In this document: positions 39,260-48,713 of the stretch, in pieces | Numbering within the stretch: position 1 is the first letter of the stretch | How the letters are laid out: each line of letters starts with the position of its first letter | Source of the DNA: Amphritea japonica ATCC BAA-1530 | GTDB taxonomy: Bacteria > Pseudomonadota > Gammaproteobacteria > Pseudomonadales > Balneatricaceae | Length of the DNA: 64,000 nucleotides | Assembly (NCBI RefSeq): GCF_016592435.1 | Contig: NZ_AP014545.1 | Span: forward strand, 3,046,693 to 3,110,692 | Direction of reading: 5' to 3' | Translations under genes and position numbers: made by a program | Notes under the pieces: generated by a model | The model's database searches: none | Told to the model about the DNA's origin: nothing | The model's input: only the letters and a program-made list of their open reading frames with translations

Positions 39260-39530
39260 GGTATTTCCTTTAACGATAAAGCACTTATTGCACCGCAATA
39301 TGTCCGATTTGCCAGAGCGGGTCAATGCCGGACATCCTGTAAATAATGATTAACTATACTATGACTTCCCCTTTGGTTGCGCCTGAAACTGCACTCGCTT
39401 AACAATTGATGATCTGAAACCCGGTCTAAAACAGAGATACAAGTTAAATTCTGATCAGAAACTATCCAGAACGTCGGGTAAATTGATGATAAAACACAAT
39501 AAGTAGTAAAGATGTTTACAGCGTTTATCT

Positions 39531-39558
39531 TTTACGGCAAAATATTGAGTCTTATATA
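39531..39558 (+). promoter_or_regulatory. Candidate promoter of aroQ-accBC
   Basis: TTTACG, 16 bases, TATATA, about 40 bases before the aroQ start. The remaining 270 bases up to the DUF2333 gene hold nothing else I can identify. Confidence 0.4.
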
Positions 39559-39596
39559 CCCATCGGTCGCGATCTTGCGTCATATGAGGCTAATTA

Positions 39597-40040
39597 ATGG
39601 CTAAAATACTGCTTCTTAACGGTCCAAACCTTAATCTGCTCGGTACTCGCGAGCCCGAGGTTTATGGTGCCGATACGTTACAGGATATTACCCAACGCCT
39701 CTCTGTGCTTGCTCAGCAGGCAGGTCATCAACTGGATAGCCTGCAAAGCAACGCTGAACATGTTCTTATCGAGCGGATTCATCAAGCCCGAGATGAGCAG
39801 GTTCAATTTATACTGATCAATCCTGCTGCCTATACTCACACCAGTGTCGCACTGCGTGACGCATTACTGGGGGTTGCTATCCCCTTTATCGAGATCCACA
39901 TCTCCAATGTGCACGCCCGTGAGTCATTCCGCCATCATTCTTATCTTTCGGATGTAGCTGTCGGTGTGATCTGTGGTCTGGGCGTCCTGGGTTATGAATT
40001 TGCATTACAATCCGCTATTAGCCGGATTGAGTCACTTTAA
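39597..40040 (+). CDS. aroQ: 3-dehydroquinate dehydratase, type II
   Basis: Shikimate pathway step forming dehydroshikimate. The 147 residues begin [22 protein letters not shown] with the catalytic Tyr at about 24, followed by the flexible lid, [17 protein letters not shown] (about 76-92) and [20 protein letters not shown] with the catalytic His. First gene of aroQ-accB-accC, a standard gammaproteobacterial operon. Confidence 0.97.
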   Translation: MAKILLLNGPNLNLLGTREPEVYGADTLQDITQRLSVLAQQAGHQLDSLQSNAEHVLIERIHQARDEQVQFILINPAAYTHTSVALRDALLGVAIPFIEIHISNVHARESFRHHSYLSDVAVGVICGLGVLGYEFALQSAISRIESL

Positions 40041-40069
40041 CATCTGAATTAATAGAGAATTTCATTAAC

Positions 40070-40510
40070 ATGGACATTCGCAAAGTTAAAAAACTGATTG
40101 AACTGTTGGAAGAATCCAACATTAACGAGATTGAGATTCACGAAGGCGAAGAGTCTGTTCGCATCAGTCGTGGCTCCAACGTTGTTGCAGCACCCGCTCC
40201 TGTTGCAGTAGCAGCACCCGTGGCTGCACCAGTAGCAGCTCCAGTTGCGGTAGCACCTGTTGCTTCGACATCCAACGACAACGCTGTACTGTCACCGATG
40301 GTTGGAACCTTTTATCGCTCTCCATCTCCAACCTCTTCATCTTTTGTTGAAGTAGGACAGACCGTTAAAGTTGGTGATCCTATCTGCATCGTTGAAGCGA
40401 TGAAAATGATGAACCAAATTGATTCTGACAAAGCAGGTGTTGTCGAAGCAATTCTGGTAGAAGATGGCCAGCCGGTTGAGTTTGATCAGCCACTGGTAGT
40501 TATCGTTTAA
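40070..40510 (+). CDS. accB: Acetyl-CoA carboxylase biotin carboxyl carrier protein
   Basis: BCCP subunit of acetyl-CoA carboxylase. 146 residues: N-terminal helix ([20 protein letters not shown]), a flexible Ala/Pro/Val linker (about 40-66, built on AAPVA repeats), and the biotinyl domain with Lys112 in EAMKMMNQI. Thirty bases after aroQ. Confidence 0.97.
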   Translation: MDIRKVKKLIELLEESNINEIEIHEGEESVRISRGSNVVAAPAPVAVAAPVAAPVAAPVAVAPVASTSNDNAVLSPMVGTFYRSPSPTSSSFVEVGQTVKVGDPICIVEAMKMMNQIDSDKAGVVEAILVEDGQPVEFDQPLVVIV

Positions 40511-40535
40511 GTTATTCATCTGACAGGTTCACAAC

Positions 40536-41879
40536 ATGCTAGAAAAAGTTGTTATTGCTAACCGGGGTGAGATCGCTCTGCGTATCCTCCGAGCCTGCAA
40601 AGAACTCGGCATCAAAACCGTTGCAATCCACTCGACAGCGGATCGTGACCTGATGCATGTTCGCCTTGCAGACGAAGCGGTATGTATTGGCCCGGCATCC
40701 TCGGCTCAAAGTTATCTGAGCATTCCTGCCATTATTGCTGCTGCTGAAGTCACCGATGCTATGGGTATCCACCCAGGCTATGGTTTCCTGGCTGAAAATG
40801 CTGATTTCGCAGAAAGGGTTGAGCAGAGCGGTTTCGCTTTTATCGGCCCTAAAGCGGAAACAATACGCATCATGGGAGATAAGGTAGCGGCCATTTCAGC
40901 GATGCAAAAAGCTGGCGTACCCACGGTTCCCGGGTCTGACGGCGAGCTGCCCGAAGACGGCAACAAAGTCATTGAGATCGCACGCAAAATTGGCTATCCC
41001 GTTATCATTAAAGCAGCTGCCGGTGGCGGTGGTCGCGGCATGCGTGTTGTGCATAGTGAAGCCAGCCTGCTGAACTCTGTTTATGTGACTAAAGCTGAAG
41101 CTAAAGCATCATTTGGCGATGATACGGTTTACATGGAGAAGTTCCTGGAAAACCCTCGCCACGTTGAGGTTCAGGTTCTATCCGATGGTCAGGGCAACGC
41201 AGTGCACCTGTATGACCGTGACTGCTCAATGCAGCGTCGTCATCAGAAAGTTGTTGAAGAAGCGCCTGCGCCACATCTGGATCCTGAAGCCCGCGCCAAA
41301 GTTCTGAAAAGTTGTGTTGATGCCTGTAATGAGATCAACTACCGCGGTGCCGGAACCTTTGAGTTTCTTTATGAAAATGGCGGTTTCTACTTTATCGAGA
41401 TGAATACCCGTGTTCAGGTTGAGCACCCGGTCTCGGAGATGGTCACCGGTATTGATATCGTCAAAGAACAACTGCGTATTGCATCCGGACTTCCGCTTTC
41501 CATCAAACAGGAAGACGTTAAACTCCTCGGCCACTCTATTGAGTGCCGAATTAACGCTGAAGATCCAAAAACCTTCATGCCTTGTCCTGGAAAAGTTAAT
41601 CAGTTTCATGCGCCGGGCGGTATCGGCGTGCGGGTTGATTCACACCTGTATAACGGTTATAGCATACCACCCCATTACGACTCTCTGATCGCCAAGCTGA
41701 TCACCTACGGAGAAGACAGAGCAACCGCTCTTCGCCGAATGGAAATCGCGCTGGATGAGATGGTTATCGACGGTATTCGTTGCAATATCCCTCTCCACCA
41801 AGAGATCGTTCGAGATGCTAACTTCGCCGAAGGTGGTGTTAACATCCATTATCTCGAGAAGAAGCTGGGACTGGATTGA
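40536..41879 (+). CDS. accC: Acetyl-CoA carboxylase biotin carboxylase
   Basis: ATP-grasp enzyme carboxylating biotin on AccB. 447 residues: [20 protein letters not shown] at the start, glycine loop [16 protein letters not shown] (about 162-177), [39 protein letters not shown] containing the carboxyl transfer residues. Strong terminator at 41902. Confidence 0.98.
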   Translation: MLEKVVIANRGEIALRILRACKELGIKTVAIHSTADRDLMHVRLADEAVCIGPASSAQSYLSIPAIIAAAEVTDAMGIHPGYGFLAENADFAERVEQSGFAFIGPKAETIRIMGDKVAAISAMQKAGVPTVPGSDGELPEDGNKVIEIARKIGYPVIIKAAAGGGGRGMRVVHSEASLLNSVYVTKAEAKASFGDDTVYMEKFLENPRHVEVQVLSDGQGNAVHLYDRDCSMQRRHQKVVEEAPAPHLDPEARAKVLKSCVDACNEINYRGAGTFEFLYENGGFYFIEMNTRVQVEHPVSEMVTGIDIVKEQLRIASGLPLSIKQEDVKLLGHSIECRINAEDPKTFMPCPGKVNQFHAPGGIGVRVDSHLYNGYSIPPHYDSLIAKLITYGEDRATALRRMEIALDEMVIDGIRCNIPLHQEIVRDANFAEGGVNIHYLEKKLGLD

Positions 41880-41901
41880 ATCTAATCCGGATCTAACCAC
41901 G

Positions 41902-41928
41902 AAAAAGCCTCCTCTGGAGGCTTTTTTT
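41902..41928 (+). terminator. Intrinsic terminator after accC
   Basis: AAAAAGCCTCC, loop TCT, GGAGGCTTTTTTT. Confidence 0.92.
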
Positions 41929-41983
41929 CGTTTGTCGCTCTTGCTATAAAGACTATATATCGTTGCTTATTAAGGAATACTGC

Positions 41984-42877
41984 ATGCCCTGGTTACAGAT
42001 AAAACTGGACGTCCTGCCTGACAATGCTGATCAATACGAAGATCTGCTACTCGCTGCCGGATGCGCAGCCGTTACCCTGCAGGACAAAGAAGATCAACCA
42101 ATCTTCGAGCCGGACCTGGGCACTACTCCTTTGTGGAGAAACACCGTACTGACCGGCCTTTTTTCTGCGGACCATGATCTGGAAGCGACAGAACTGTTTC
42201 TGAAAGAATCTCACCTACAATTGTTTCCCAACACTCCTTTCCCGAGTATGAAAACTGAAATTCTTGAAGATAAAGACTGGGAAAGAGAGTGGATGGATAA
42301 CTATCATCCGATGAAATTCGGCAAACGGTTATGGGTCTGCCCCAGCTGGAAAGCAGTACCCGAGCCGGACGCTGTTAATCTGATGCTTGACCCCGGCCTC
42401 GCTTTCGGTACCGGCACACACCCCACGACTGCTCTTTGTCTGGAATTTCTTGACCAACTTGCGCTCGAAGGAAAACAAGTCGTCGACTACGGCTGCGGTT
42501 CGGGTATTCTCGGCATCGCAGCGCTGCTCCTGGGAGCACAACATGTCACCGCCGTTGATATCGATCCCCAGGCGCTGGATGCGAGTCTGGATAATTTGCA
42601 GCGCAACCAATTACCCAAAGAAAGCCTGAAAGTCTTCTTTCCCGAGAAAGCTCCCCAAGATCCCGCAGACCTGGTAGTTGCGAACATTCTCGCAGGCCCG
42701 TTGGTGCAACTGGCTCCAACCCTATCGGCACTCTGCAAAACAGGCGGCCAACTCATACTCTCGGGATTGTTAAGTGACCAGGAAACTGAAATCAGAGAAG
42801 CCTACGGTAACGAATTCGAACTGGACATCATCGCAGAGAAAGAAGGCTGGATCCGCGTGACTGGCTTAAAACGGTAA
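41984..42877 (+). CDS. prmA: Ribosomal protein L11 methyltransferase
   Basis: Trimethylates L11. The ATG at 41984 has AAGGA seven bases upstream and gives 297 residues starting MPWLQIKLDVLPDNADQYED; a TTG-initiated frame from 41963 is less likely. SAM motifs are DYGCGSGILGIAALLLGAQH (about 168-187), NLMLDPGLAFGTGTHPTTAL and ADLVVANILAGPLVQLAP. Runs into the next gene with a 12-base gap. Confidence 0.97.
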   Translation: MPWLQIKLDVLPDNADQYEDLLLAAGCAAVTLQDKEDQPIFEPDLGTTPLWRNTVLTGLFSADHDLEATELFLKESHLQLFPNTPFPSMKTEILEDKDWEREWMDNYHPMKFGKRLWVCPSWKAVPEPDAVNLMLDPGLAFGTGTHPTTALCLEFLDQLALEGKQVVDYGCGSGILGIAALLLGAQHVTAVDIDPQALDASLDNLQRNQLPKESLKVFFPEKAPQDPADLVVANILAGPLVQLAPTLSALCKTGGQLILSGLLSDQETEIREAYGNEFELDIIAEKEGWIRVTGLKR

Positions 42878-42889
42878 TAGCGCAGCATC

Positions 42890-44071
42890 ATGGCCGCTAA
42901 CATCGTCACCGAATGCCCCGCCTGCACCACCAGATTTCAGGTGACTCAGGGGCAGTTAAAAATTGCCAACGGCAAGGTACGCTGCGGCTCATGTCTTGAG
43001 GTATTTAACGCTGAGGTTTATCGTTGCGATGACCTCAGTTCACCGATGGAAGCGTCTGAGCAAAGCCATAAAGACCCCCTGTTTGATCAGATAGAAGTCC
43101 CCGCGTTCGCGCCCCCCCGACGTAGCCCGACAGGTTTCGATAAACGCTACGTAATACCCGAAGAAGAGCCTTTAGTTGCCGATCAGTTAAATAGCGAACC
43201 AGACGATGAACGCTCGGTTGAGCTGGAGCAACCGGTTCAGGAACTGATAAACACTGAAGACATCAATGATCAGCAATCCAGTCCAGTACAGACAACAGCA
43301 CTTAAGGCTAACCTCTCTGTTACAGATATAGCTGTCGATACCTCTACTCTCTCATCTGAAGATGGGGCTTTACAGCAATCAATAGAGACCAGATCAGACA
43401 ACTCATCTGTGCCTCCGACTGACGTCCACAACAAAGAACAGAGCAACATCGCCTTAAGCGCTTCGGACACAACCGATGACCGAGCCGCTTCTGACACCGT
43501 TGATAAACCTGCAGAGCTACCTTTATCGCCTGTTACTGATTTTCGGCCTGAGCCTGTGGTGATCAAAGCAACCAGAGAGGAACCCGCTTCCTGGGCCGGC
43601 TGGACAATCTGCACCCTTCTCGCAGGCCTACTTTTGGCAAGCCAGTTTATGTGGTTTAACCGACAACAACTCAGCGTTTACCCCGAACTGGCTTCAATTT
43701 ATACACTGGCATGTAAACACCTGCCCTGCCACCTTAAAACACCGCTTGCACTTGAGTTGATTAAAACTCAACAATTAGTCGTTCATCCCCAGAAGGATTA
43801 CCAGGGAGCACTGAGTGTTACGCTCTTATTAGAAAACAAGGCGGCCTTTAATCAACCATTCCCAGCCATTCAGCTATCCTTCTCAGATCGGCGGGGACAA
43901 CTCATCAGCCAACGGATTATTCAACCAACTGAATACCTGAAAAACAGCAAAACAGTACCGATAGACATGCCCGCCAGAACGCCGGTAAAAGTCAGTTTCG
44001 ATATTCTGGATCCAGGCCGCCGAGCACTCAGCTATGAGGCCATTCTCACAATACCCGCCAGTATCCATTAA
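42890..44071 (+). CDS. Zinc-ribbon and DUF3426 membrane protein
   Basis: 393 residues. An N-terminal MJ0042-type zinc ribbon (ECPACTTRFQVTQGQLKIAN followed by KVRCGSCLEVF) has CxxC pairs near residues 9 and 32. A long acidic, low-complexity stretch (about 60-225) leads to one membrane helix at about 234-252 (GWTICTLLAGLLLASQFMWF) and a periplasmic C-terminal DUF3426 domain (about 285-393). This family is regularly found next to prmA. Function unknown. Confidence 0.9.
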   Translation: MAANIVTECPACTTRFQVTQGQLKIANGKVRCGSCLEVFNAEVYRCDDLSSPMEASEQSHKDPLFDQIEVPAFAPPRRSPTGFDKRYVIPEEEPLVADQLNSEPDDERSVELEQPVQELINTEDINDQQSSPVQTTALKANLSVTDIAVDTSTLSSEDGALQQSIETRSDNSSVPPTDVHNKEQSNIALSASDTTDDRAASDTVDKPAELPLSPVTDFRPEPVVIKATREEPASWAGWTICTLLAGLLLASQFMWFNRQQLSVYPELASIYTLACKHLPCHLKTPLALELIKTQQLVVHPQKDYQGALSVTLLLENKAAFNQPFPAIQLSFSDRRGQLISQRIIQPTEYLKNSKTVPIDMPARTPVKVSFDILDPGRRALSYEAILTIPASIH

Positions 44072-44143
44072 GTCTGACCTGCTACTTCCGCAAATACAAA
44101 CATCTGCTTTGCATAGCATTTTCAAATTATTTTGCAACAAGTC

Positions 44144-44210
44144 AAAACGACAAAAATGATCAAAAAAGCATCAAAAAGTCCTTGGCCCTCCCCCTCTGAA
44201 AGAGTATTAT
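44144..44210 (+). promoter_or_regulatory. dusB-fis promoter with phased A-tracts
   Basis: TTGGCC (44182-44187), 17 bases, TATTAT (44205-44210), then a GC-rich discriminator. Upstream are A-tracts starting at 44144, 44152, 44162 and 44173, spaced 8-11 bases, which suggests a bent UP element. The arrangement fits the growth-rate control known for E. coli dusB-fis. Confidence 0.6.
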
Positions 44211-44291
44211 TGTCCGCCTTCAAAACAGCAGTAGAACGGTTACCCAGCAGGTATCCAAGGGCAGCTATTTCTTAAAAAAACGGGGTCAGCC

Positions 44292-45278
44292 ATGTTTCAG
44301 ATCGGAGAACACACCGTTGATAGTCAGGTCATCCTGGCACCAATGGCCGGTGTTACCGACATACCGTTTCGTCAGCTTTGCCGGCGATTAGGTGCAGGCA
44401 TGGTGGTTTCCGAAATGGTCACCTCTGATACCCGCCTCTGGAACACCCGAAAATCCAGTTACCGTTTACAGAAAGATCAGCATGAAAGTTTACATGTCGT
44501 ACAGATTGCCGGTGGCGACCCTGACATGATGGCTGAGGCCGCCAGAGTTAATGCGGCCAACGGTGCTCATATTATTGATATCAATATGGGCTGCCCGGCT
44601 AAAAAGGTCTGCAATAAAGCAGCAGGGTCCGCCCTGTTAAAAGACGAACAGCTGGTAAGGGAGATACTTACGGCAACAGTCGCAGCCGTCGAACTTCCGG
44701 TAACGCTGAAGATTCGCACCGGCTGGGATACTGATAACCGTAATGGGGAAACCATTGCCCGCATTGCCGAAGACTGTGGAATTCAGGCTCTGGCGGTACA
44801 TGGTAGAACCCGGGCCTGTGGTTATAAGGGCGATGCCGAATATGACACGATTGCCCGTATTCGCAACAGTATCGATATCCCTCTGTTTGCCAATGGTGAT
44901 ATCAATACCGCGAAAAAAGCACAAGACGTATTGAATTATACCGGCGCTGATGCCGTTATGCTTGGTCGGTCTGCTCAGGGTAATCCATGGATTTTTCGTG
45001 AGATAAGTCATTACCTCAATACCGGTGAAATGCTACCCTCTCCGACCCGGATTGAAGTCAGAGACACCCTATTAGGTCACTTGGAGGCCCTGTCAGATTT
45101 TTACGGCGAGTTTGCTGGTGTTCGTATCGCCCGCAAGCATGTTGGTTGGTACCTCCGAAACAGGCCCGGTTCCGAATTATTTAGAAAAGAGTTCAATCAA
45201 TTAGAAGAAGCTGCACTCCAGCAAAACGCGATCCGATCATTTTTTAGCCGAACGGATAAGGCAGAAGCCGCCGCCTGA
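44292..45278 (+). CDS. dusB: tRNA-dihydrouridine synthase B
   Basis: FMN enzyme reducing uridine in the tRNA D loop (position 17). 328 residues: ILAPMAGVTDIPFRQLCRRL (about 14-33), MGCPAKKVCNKAAGSALL with the catalytic Cys (about 98-115), AVHGRTRACGYKGDAEYD and GNPWIFREISHYL. First gene of dusB-fis, which lie 22 bases apart. Confidence 0.96.
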   Translation: MFQIGEHTVDSQVILAPMAGVTDIPFRQLCRRLGAGMVVSEMVTSDTRLWNTRKSSYRLQKDQHESLHVVQIAGGDPDMMAEAARVNAANGAHIIDINMGCPAKKVCNKAAGSALLKDEQLVREILTATVAAVELPVTLKIRTGWDTDNRNGETIARIAEDCGIQALAVHGRTRACGYKGDAEYDTIARIRNSIDIPLFANGDINTAKKAQDVLNYTGADAVMLGRSAQGNPWIFREISHYLNTGEMLPSPTRIEVRDTLLGHLEALSDFYGEFAGVRIARKHVGWYLRNRPGSELFRKEFNQLEEAALQQNAIRSFFSRTDKAEAAA

Positions 45279-45300
45279 GTGACAGTTCATTTTTAGGTTA

Positions 45301-45591
45301 ATGCACGTGGATAACAATACATTGAATACACAAGTAATACATACAGAAAACATGGATGTTCAGGAACGTACTTTACGCGACAGCGTACAGGTTTCGATGC
45401 ATAACTACTTTCGTCAACTTGATGGACAACCAGTAACGGATGTTTATCAGATGGTACTTGCAGAGATTGAAGCCCCATTGTTTGAAGCCGTCATGACTTA
45501 TACCCGTGACAACCAGACTAAAGCATCTGAGTTGCTGGGTCTGAACCGTGGCACGCTGCGGAAAAAGCTGAAGCAGTACGGCTTACTTTAA
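45301..45591 (+). CDS. fis: DNA-binding protein Fis
   Basis: Nucleoid and rRNA promoter factor. 96 residues (E. coli 98) with the conserved second half: LRDSVQVSMHNYFRQLDGQP, VLAEIEAPLFEAVMTYTRDN and the helix-turn-helix QTKASELLGLNRGTLRKKLK (about 72-91). Downstream of dusB as in other gammaproteobacteria. The N-terminal beta-hairpin region is diverged, as is common. Confidence 0.97.
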   Translation: MHVDNNTLNTQVIHTENMDVQERTLRDSVQVSMHNYFRQLDGQPVTDVYQMVLAEIEAPLFEAVMTYTRDNQTKASELLGLNRGTLRKKLKQYGLL

Positions 45592-45629
45592 CCGATTACT
45601 TTTTTAACTTAATTCAGAAGAACTAAACC

Positions 45630-47213
45630 ATGGCAGAGCAGAAAATCACTCCGGTTCGCCGCGCACTCATCAGTGTGTCAGATAAATCCGGAATCGTTGA
45701 ATTCGCCCAGGCACTGACCCAGCGCGGTGTTGAGATTCTTTCCACCGGTGGCACATACAAACTGTTGAAAGACAACGATGTACCCGCGATTGAAGTATCC
45801 GATTACACCGGATTCCCTGAAATGATGGATGGCCGGGTAAAAACCCTTCACCCGAAAGTTCACGGTGGAATTCTGGGCCGTCGCGGAACCGATGATACAA
45901 TCATGAACGAGCATGGCATTACGCCTATCGACATGGTGGTAGTGAACCTGTATCCCTTCGAGCAGGCCATTGCCCGCCCTGATTGCGATCTGCCCATGGC
46001 AATTGAGAACATTGATATTGGCGGCCCAACGATGGTTCGCTCTGCTGCAAAAAATCATAAAGATGTGGCTATCGTTGTTGCGGCTGACAACTACGACCGT
46101 ATTATTGCCGAACTGGACGAGAACAAAGGTCTGACTCATCCAACCCGTTTCGATCTGGCTGTGCAGGCATTTGAACACACTGCAGCCTATGACGGCATGA
46201 TCGCCAACTACCTTGGCGCTATCACCGATGGTTCTGAAGAAGAGCCAGCTGACTTCCCGCGCACCTTTAACACCCAGTTTGTTAAAGCTCAGGAGATGCG
46301 TTACGGCGAAAACCCGCATCAAAAAGCGGCGTTCTATGTTGAAGCAAACCCTGCTGAAGCGAGTGTTTCCACAGCCCGTCAGCTTCAGGGCAAAGCACTT
46401 TCCTTTAACAACGTGGCCGATACCGACGCTGCCCTAGAATGCGTTAAGCCGTTCAAAGAGCCCGCCTGCGTTATCGTTAAGCACGCTAACCCATGCGGTG
46501 TAGCTATCGGTGCAGACATTCTGGAAGCTTATAACAAAGCGTTCCAAACCGACCCTACGTCCGCTTTTGGCGGTATTATCGCCTTCAACCGTGAACTGGA
46601 TGCTGCGACTGCTACAGCGATCGTTGAGCGCCAGTTTGTTGAAGTCATTATCGCGCCAAGCGTCACTCAGGAAGCGTCTGACATCGTGGCTGCCAAGCCA
46701 AACGTTCGTCTGCTCTCATGTGGTGAATGGTCTGCCGATCGTACCGCTCGATTCGACTATAAGCGGGTCAATGGCGGTCTGCTTGTTCAGGACCAGGACC
46801 TGGGAATGGTTGATGTCAGCGAACTAAAAGTCGTGACTACTATCCAGCCAACCGAACAGGAGATCCGTGATCTACTATTCTGCTGGGAAGTTGCTAAGTT
46901 TGTTAAATCTAACGCGATTGTCTATGCCCGTAATGGCCAGACCATCGGTGTTGGCGCTGGACAAATGAGCCGCGTATACAGTGCCAAGATTGCCGGTATC
47001 AAAGCCGCTGACGAAGGCCTGGAAGTTGAAGGTTCAGTAATGGCATCAGACGCATTCTTCCCATTCCGTGATGGAATCGACTCTGCAGCAGCTGCGGGAA
47101 TCAAGGCGATTATCCAGCCTGGAGGCTCTATGCGCGATCAGGAAGTTATTGATGCAGCCAACGAGCACGGTATGGCGATGGTATTCACCGGTATGCGTCA
47201 CTTCCGCCACTAA
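45630..47213 (+). CDS. purH: Bifunctional AICAR formyltransferase/IMP cyclohydrolase
   Basis: Last two steps of IMP synthesis. 527 residues: IMP cyclohydrolase domain (about 1-200, with [19 protein letters not shown] and GGRVK-like [20 protein letters not shown]) and AICAR transformylase domain (about 205-527, with [26 protein letters not shown] and [20 protein letters not shown]). Followed by purD. Confidence 0.98.
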   Translation: MAEQKITPVRRALISVSDKSGIVEFAQALTQRGVEILSTGGTYKLLKDNDVPAIEVSDYTGFPEMMDGRVKTLHPKVHGGILGRRGTDDTIMNEHGITPIDMVVVNLYPFEQAIARPDCDLPMAIENIDIGGPTMVRSAAKNHKDVAIVVAADNYDRIIAELDENKGLTHPTRFDLAVQAFEHTAAYDGMIANYLGAITDGSEEEPADFPRTFNTQFVKAQEMRYGENPHQKAAFYVEANPAEASVSTARQLQGKALSFNNVADTDAALECVKPFKEPACVIVKHANPCGVAIGADILEAYNKAFQTDPTSAFGGIIAFNRELDAATATAIVERQFVEVIIAPSVTQEASDIVAAKPNVRLLSCGEWSADRTARFDYKRVNGGLLVQDQDLGMVDVSELKVVTTIQPTEQEIRDLLFCWEVAKFVKSNAIVYARNGQTIGVGAGQMSRVYSAKIAGIKAADEGLEVEGSVMASDAFFPFRDGIDSAAAAGIKAIIQPGGSMRDQEVIDAANEHGMAMVFTGMRHFRH

Positions 47214-47231
47214 GCGCGGAGCACACAGACT

Positions 47232-47257
47232 GAGCCAGTTAATCTGGCTCTTCTTTT
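47232..47257 (+). terminator. Possible attenuating hairpin between purH and purD
   Basis: Perfect 7-bp stem GAGCCAG / CTGGCTC with loop TTAAT, followed by TTCTTTT. Weak compared with others here; could lower purD expression. Confidence 0.5.
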
Positions 47258-47287
47258 GTCGGACGAAGTCAGGATAAAGGTAGAGAT

Positions 47288-48571
47288 ATGAACGTATTGG
47301 TAATTGGCTCCGGCGGCCGTGAACACGCCTTAGCGTGGCAGGCAGCTCAGGATAGCAACATCACTAAAGTATTCGTCGCCCCGGGAAATGCCGGCTCTGC
47401 GATTGAGTCGAAAGTAGAAAACGTAGCCATCGACGTAATGGATCAGGATTCTCTGGTCACATTTGCTAAAGATAACGATGTCGCCTTAACCATCGTTGGC
47501 CCGGAAGCGCCTTTGGTAGAAGGTATCGTTGATCGCTTTCAGAGTGAAGGTCTGCGCTGTTTTGGTCCGTCTAAGGGTGCAGCACAGCTGGAAGGCTCTA
47601 AAGCGTTTACGAAAGACTTTCTGGAACGCCAGCAAATTCCAACGGCCGATTACCAGAACTTTACCGAAGTTGAGCCCGCCCTCGCATATCTGCAGAAAGT
47701 CGGTGCGCCAATTGTAGTAAAAGCTGATGGCCTGGCTGCAGGCAAAGGCGTTATCGTTGCGATGACACTGCAGGAAGCTGAAGACGCCGTTAAAGATATG
47801 TTAGCTGGCAATGCCTTTGGCGAAGCCGGTCACAGAGTTGTCATTGAAGAGTTCCTCGATGGCGAAGAAGCCAGCTTTATCGTCATGGTTGACGGCACCA
47901 ATGTTCTGCCGATGGCAACCAGCCAGGATCACAAGCGCATGGGTAACGGCGATACCGGTCTGAATACAGGCGGTATGGGTGCATACTCCCCTGCCCCTGT
48001 GGTCACGCCAGAGATCGACCAGCGCATTATGCAAGAGGTTATCCTGCCGACTGTTAAAGGTATGGCTGAGGAAGGCAATACCTATGTCGGGTTCCTCTAC
48101 GCCGGTCTGATGATCATGGCTGACGGCACACCAAAGGTTATTGAATACAACTGCCGGTTTGGTGACCCTGAAACACAGCCAATTATGTTACGCCTGAAAT
48201 CCAGCATCGCTGAGCTGTGTAATGCAGCACTGGATGGCAACCTGGATAAGACCACTGCAAACTGGGACTCCCGTTGCGCGGTGGGTGTCGTTCTTGCTGC
48301 CGGCGGCTACCCTGGCGACTATGGCAAAGGGGATATTATCAGTTTGCCAACCGAAGTTGCTGAAGGTACTAAAGTATTCCATGCTGGTACCGCTCAGAAA
48401 GACGGTCAAATCGTTACCAGTGGTGGTCGGGTACTCTGTGCAACCGCGATGGGAAATACTGTAACAGAAGCCCAGCAACGGGCCTATGAGCTGGTTAAGC
48501 AGATCAACTGGAACGGTGTTTACTACCGGGATGATATTGCCTATCGGGCTATTGCCCGCGAACAGCAGTAA
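47288..48571 (+). CDS. purD: Phosphoribosylamine-glycine ligase
   Basis: ATP-grasp enzyme of purine synthesis. 427 residues: MNVLVIGSGGREHALAWQAA at the start, FVAPGNAGSA, the ATP-grasp segment PIVVKADGLAAGKGVIVAMT (about 138-157), the PurD motif QDHKRMGNGDTGLNTGGMGA (about 216-235) and YNCRFGDPETQPIM (about 291-304). AGGTAGAGAT precedes the ATG. Confidence 0.98.
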   Translation: MNVLVIGSGGREHALAWQAAQDSNITKVFVAPGNAGSAIESKVENVAIDVMDQDSLVTFAKDNDVALTIVGPEAPLVEGIVDRFQSEGLRCFGPSKGAAQLEGSKAFTKDFLERQQIPTADYQNFTEVEPALAYLQKVGAPIVVKADGLAAGKGVIVAMTLQEAEDAVKDMLAGNAFGEAGHRVVIEEFLDGEEASFIVMVDGTNVLPMATSQDHKRMGNGDTGLNTGGMGAYSPAPVVTPEIDQRIMQEVILPTVKGMAEEGNTYVGFLYAGLMIMADGTPKVIEYNCRFGDPETQPIMLRLKSSIAELCNAALDGNLDKTTANWDSRCAVGVVLAAGGYPGDYGKGDIISLPTEVAEGTKVFHAGTAQKDGQIVTSGGRVLCATAMGNTVTEAQQRAYELVKQINWNGVYYRDDIAYRAIAREQQ

Positions 48572-48591
48572 TCACTTTACCCTCCCTGATG

Positions 48592-48620
48592 AACAGCCAC
48601 TTTTAAGTGGCTGTTTTTTT
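48592..48620 (+). terminator. Intrinsic terminator after purD
   Basis: AACAGCCAC, loop TTTTAA, GTGGCTGTTTTTTT. Confidence 0.92.
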
Positions 48621-48713
48621 ATGTACGGGATTACCCCGTAAATGCTTTCGCAGAGCGCGTTTCGAGTTATAATCGCTCTTTAATTATTAACTTCGACGCC
48701 TGAATATTCATGA

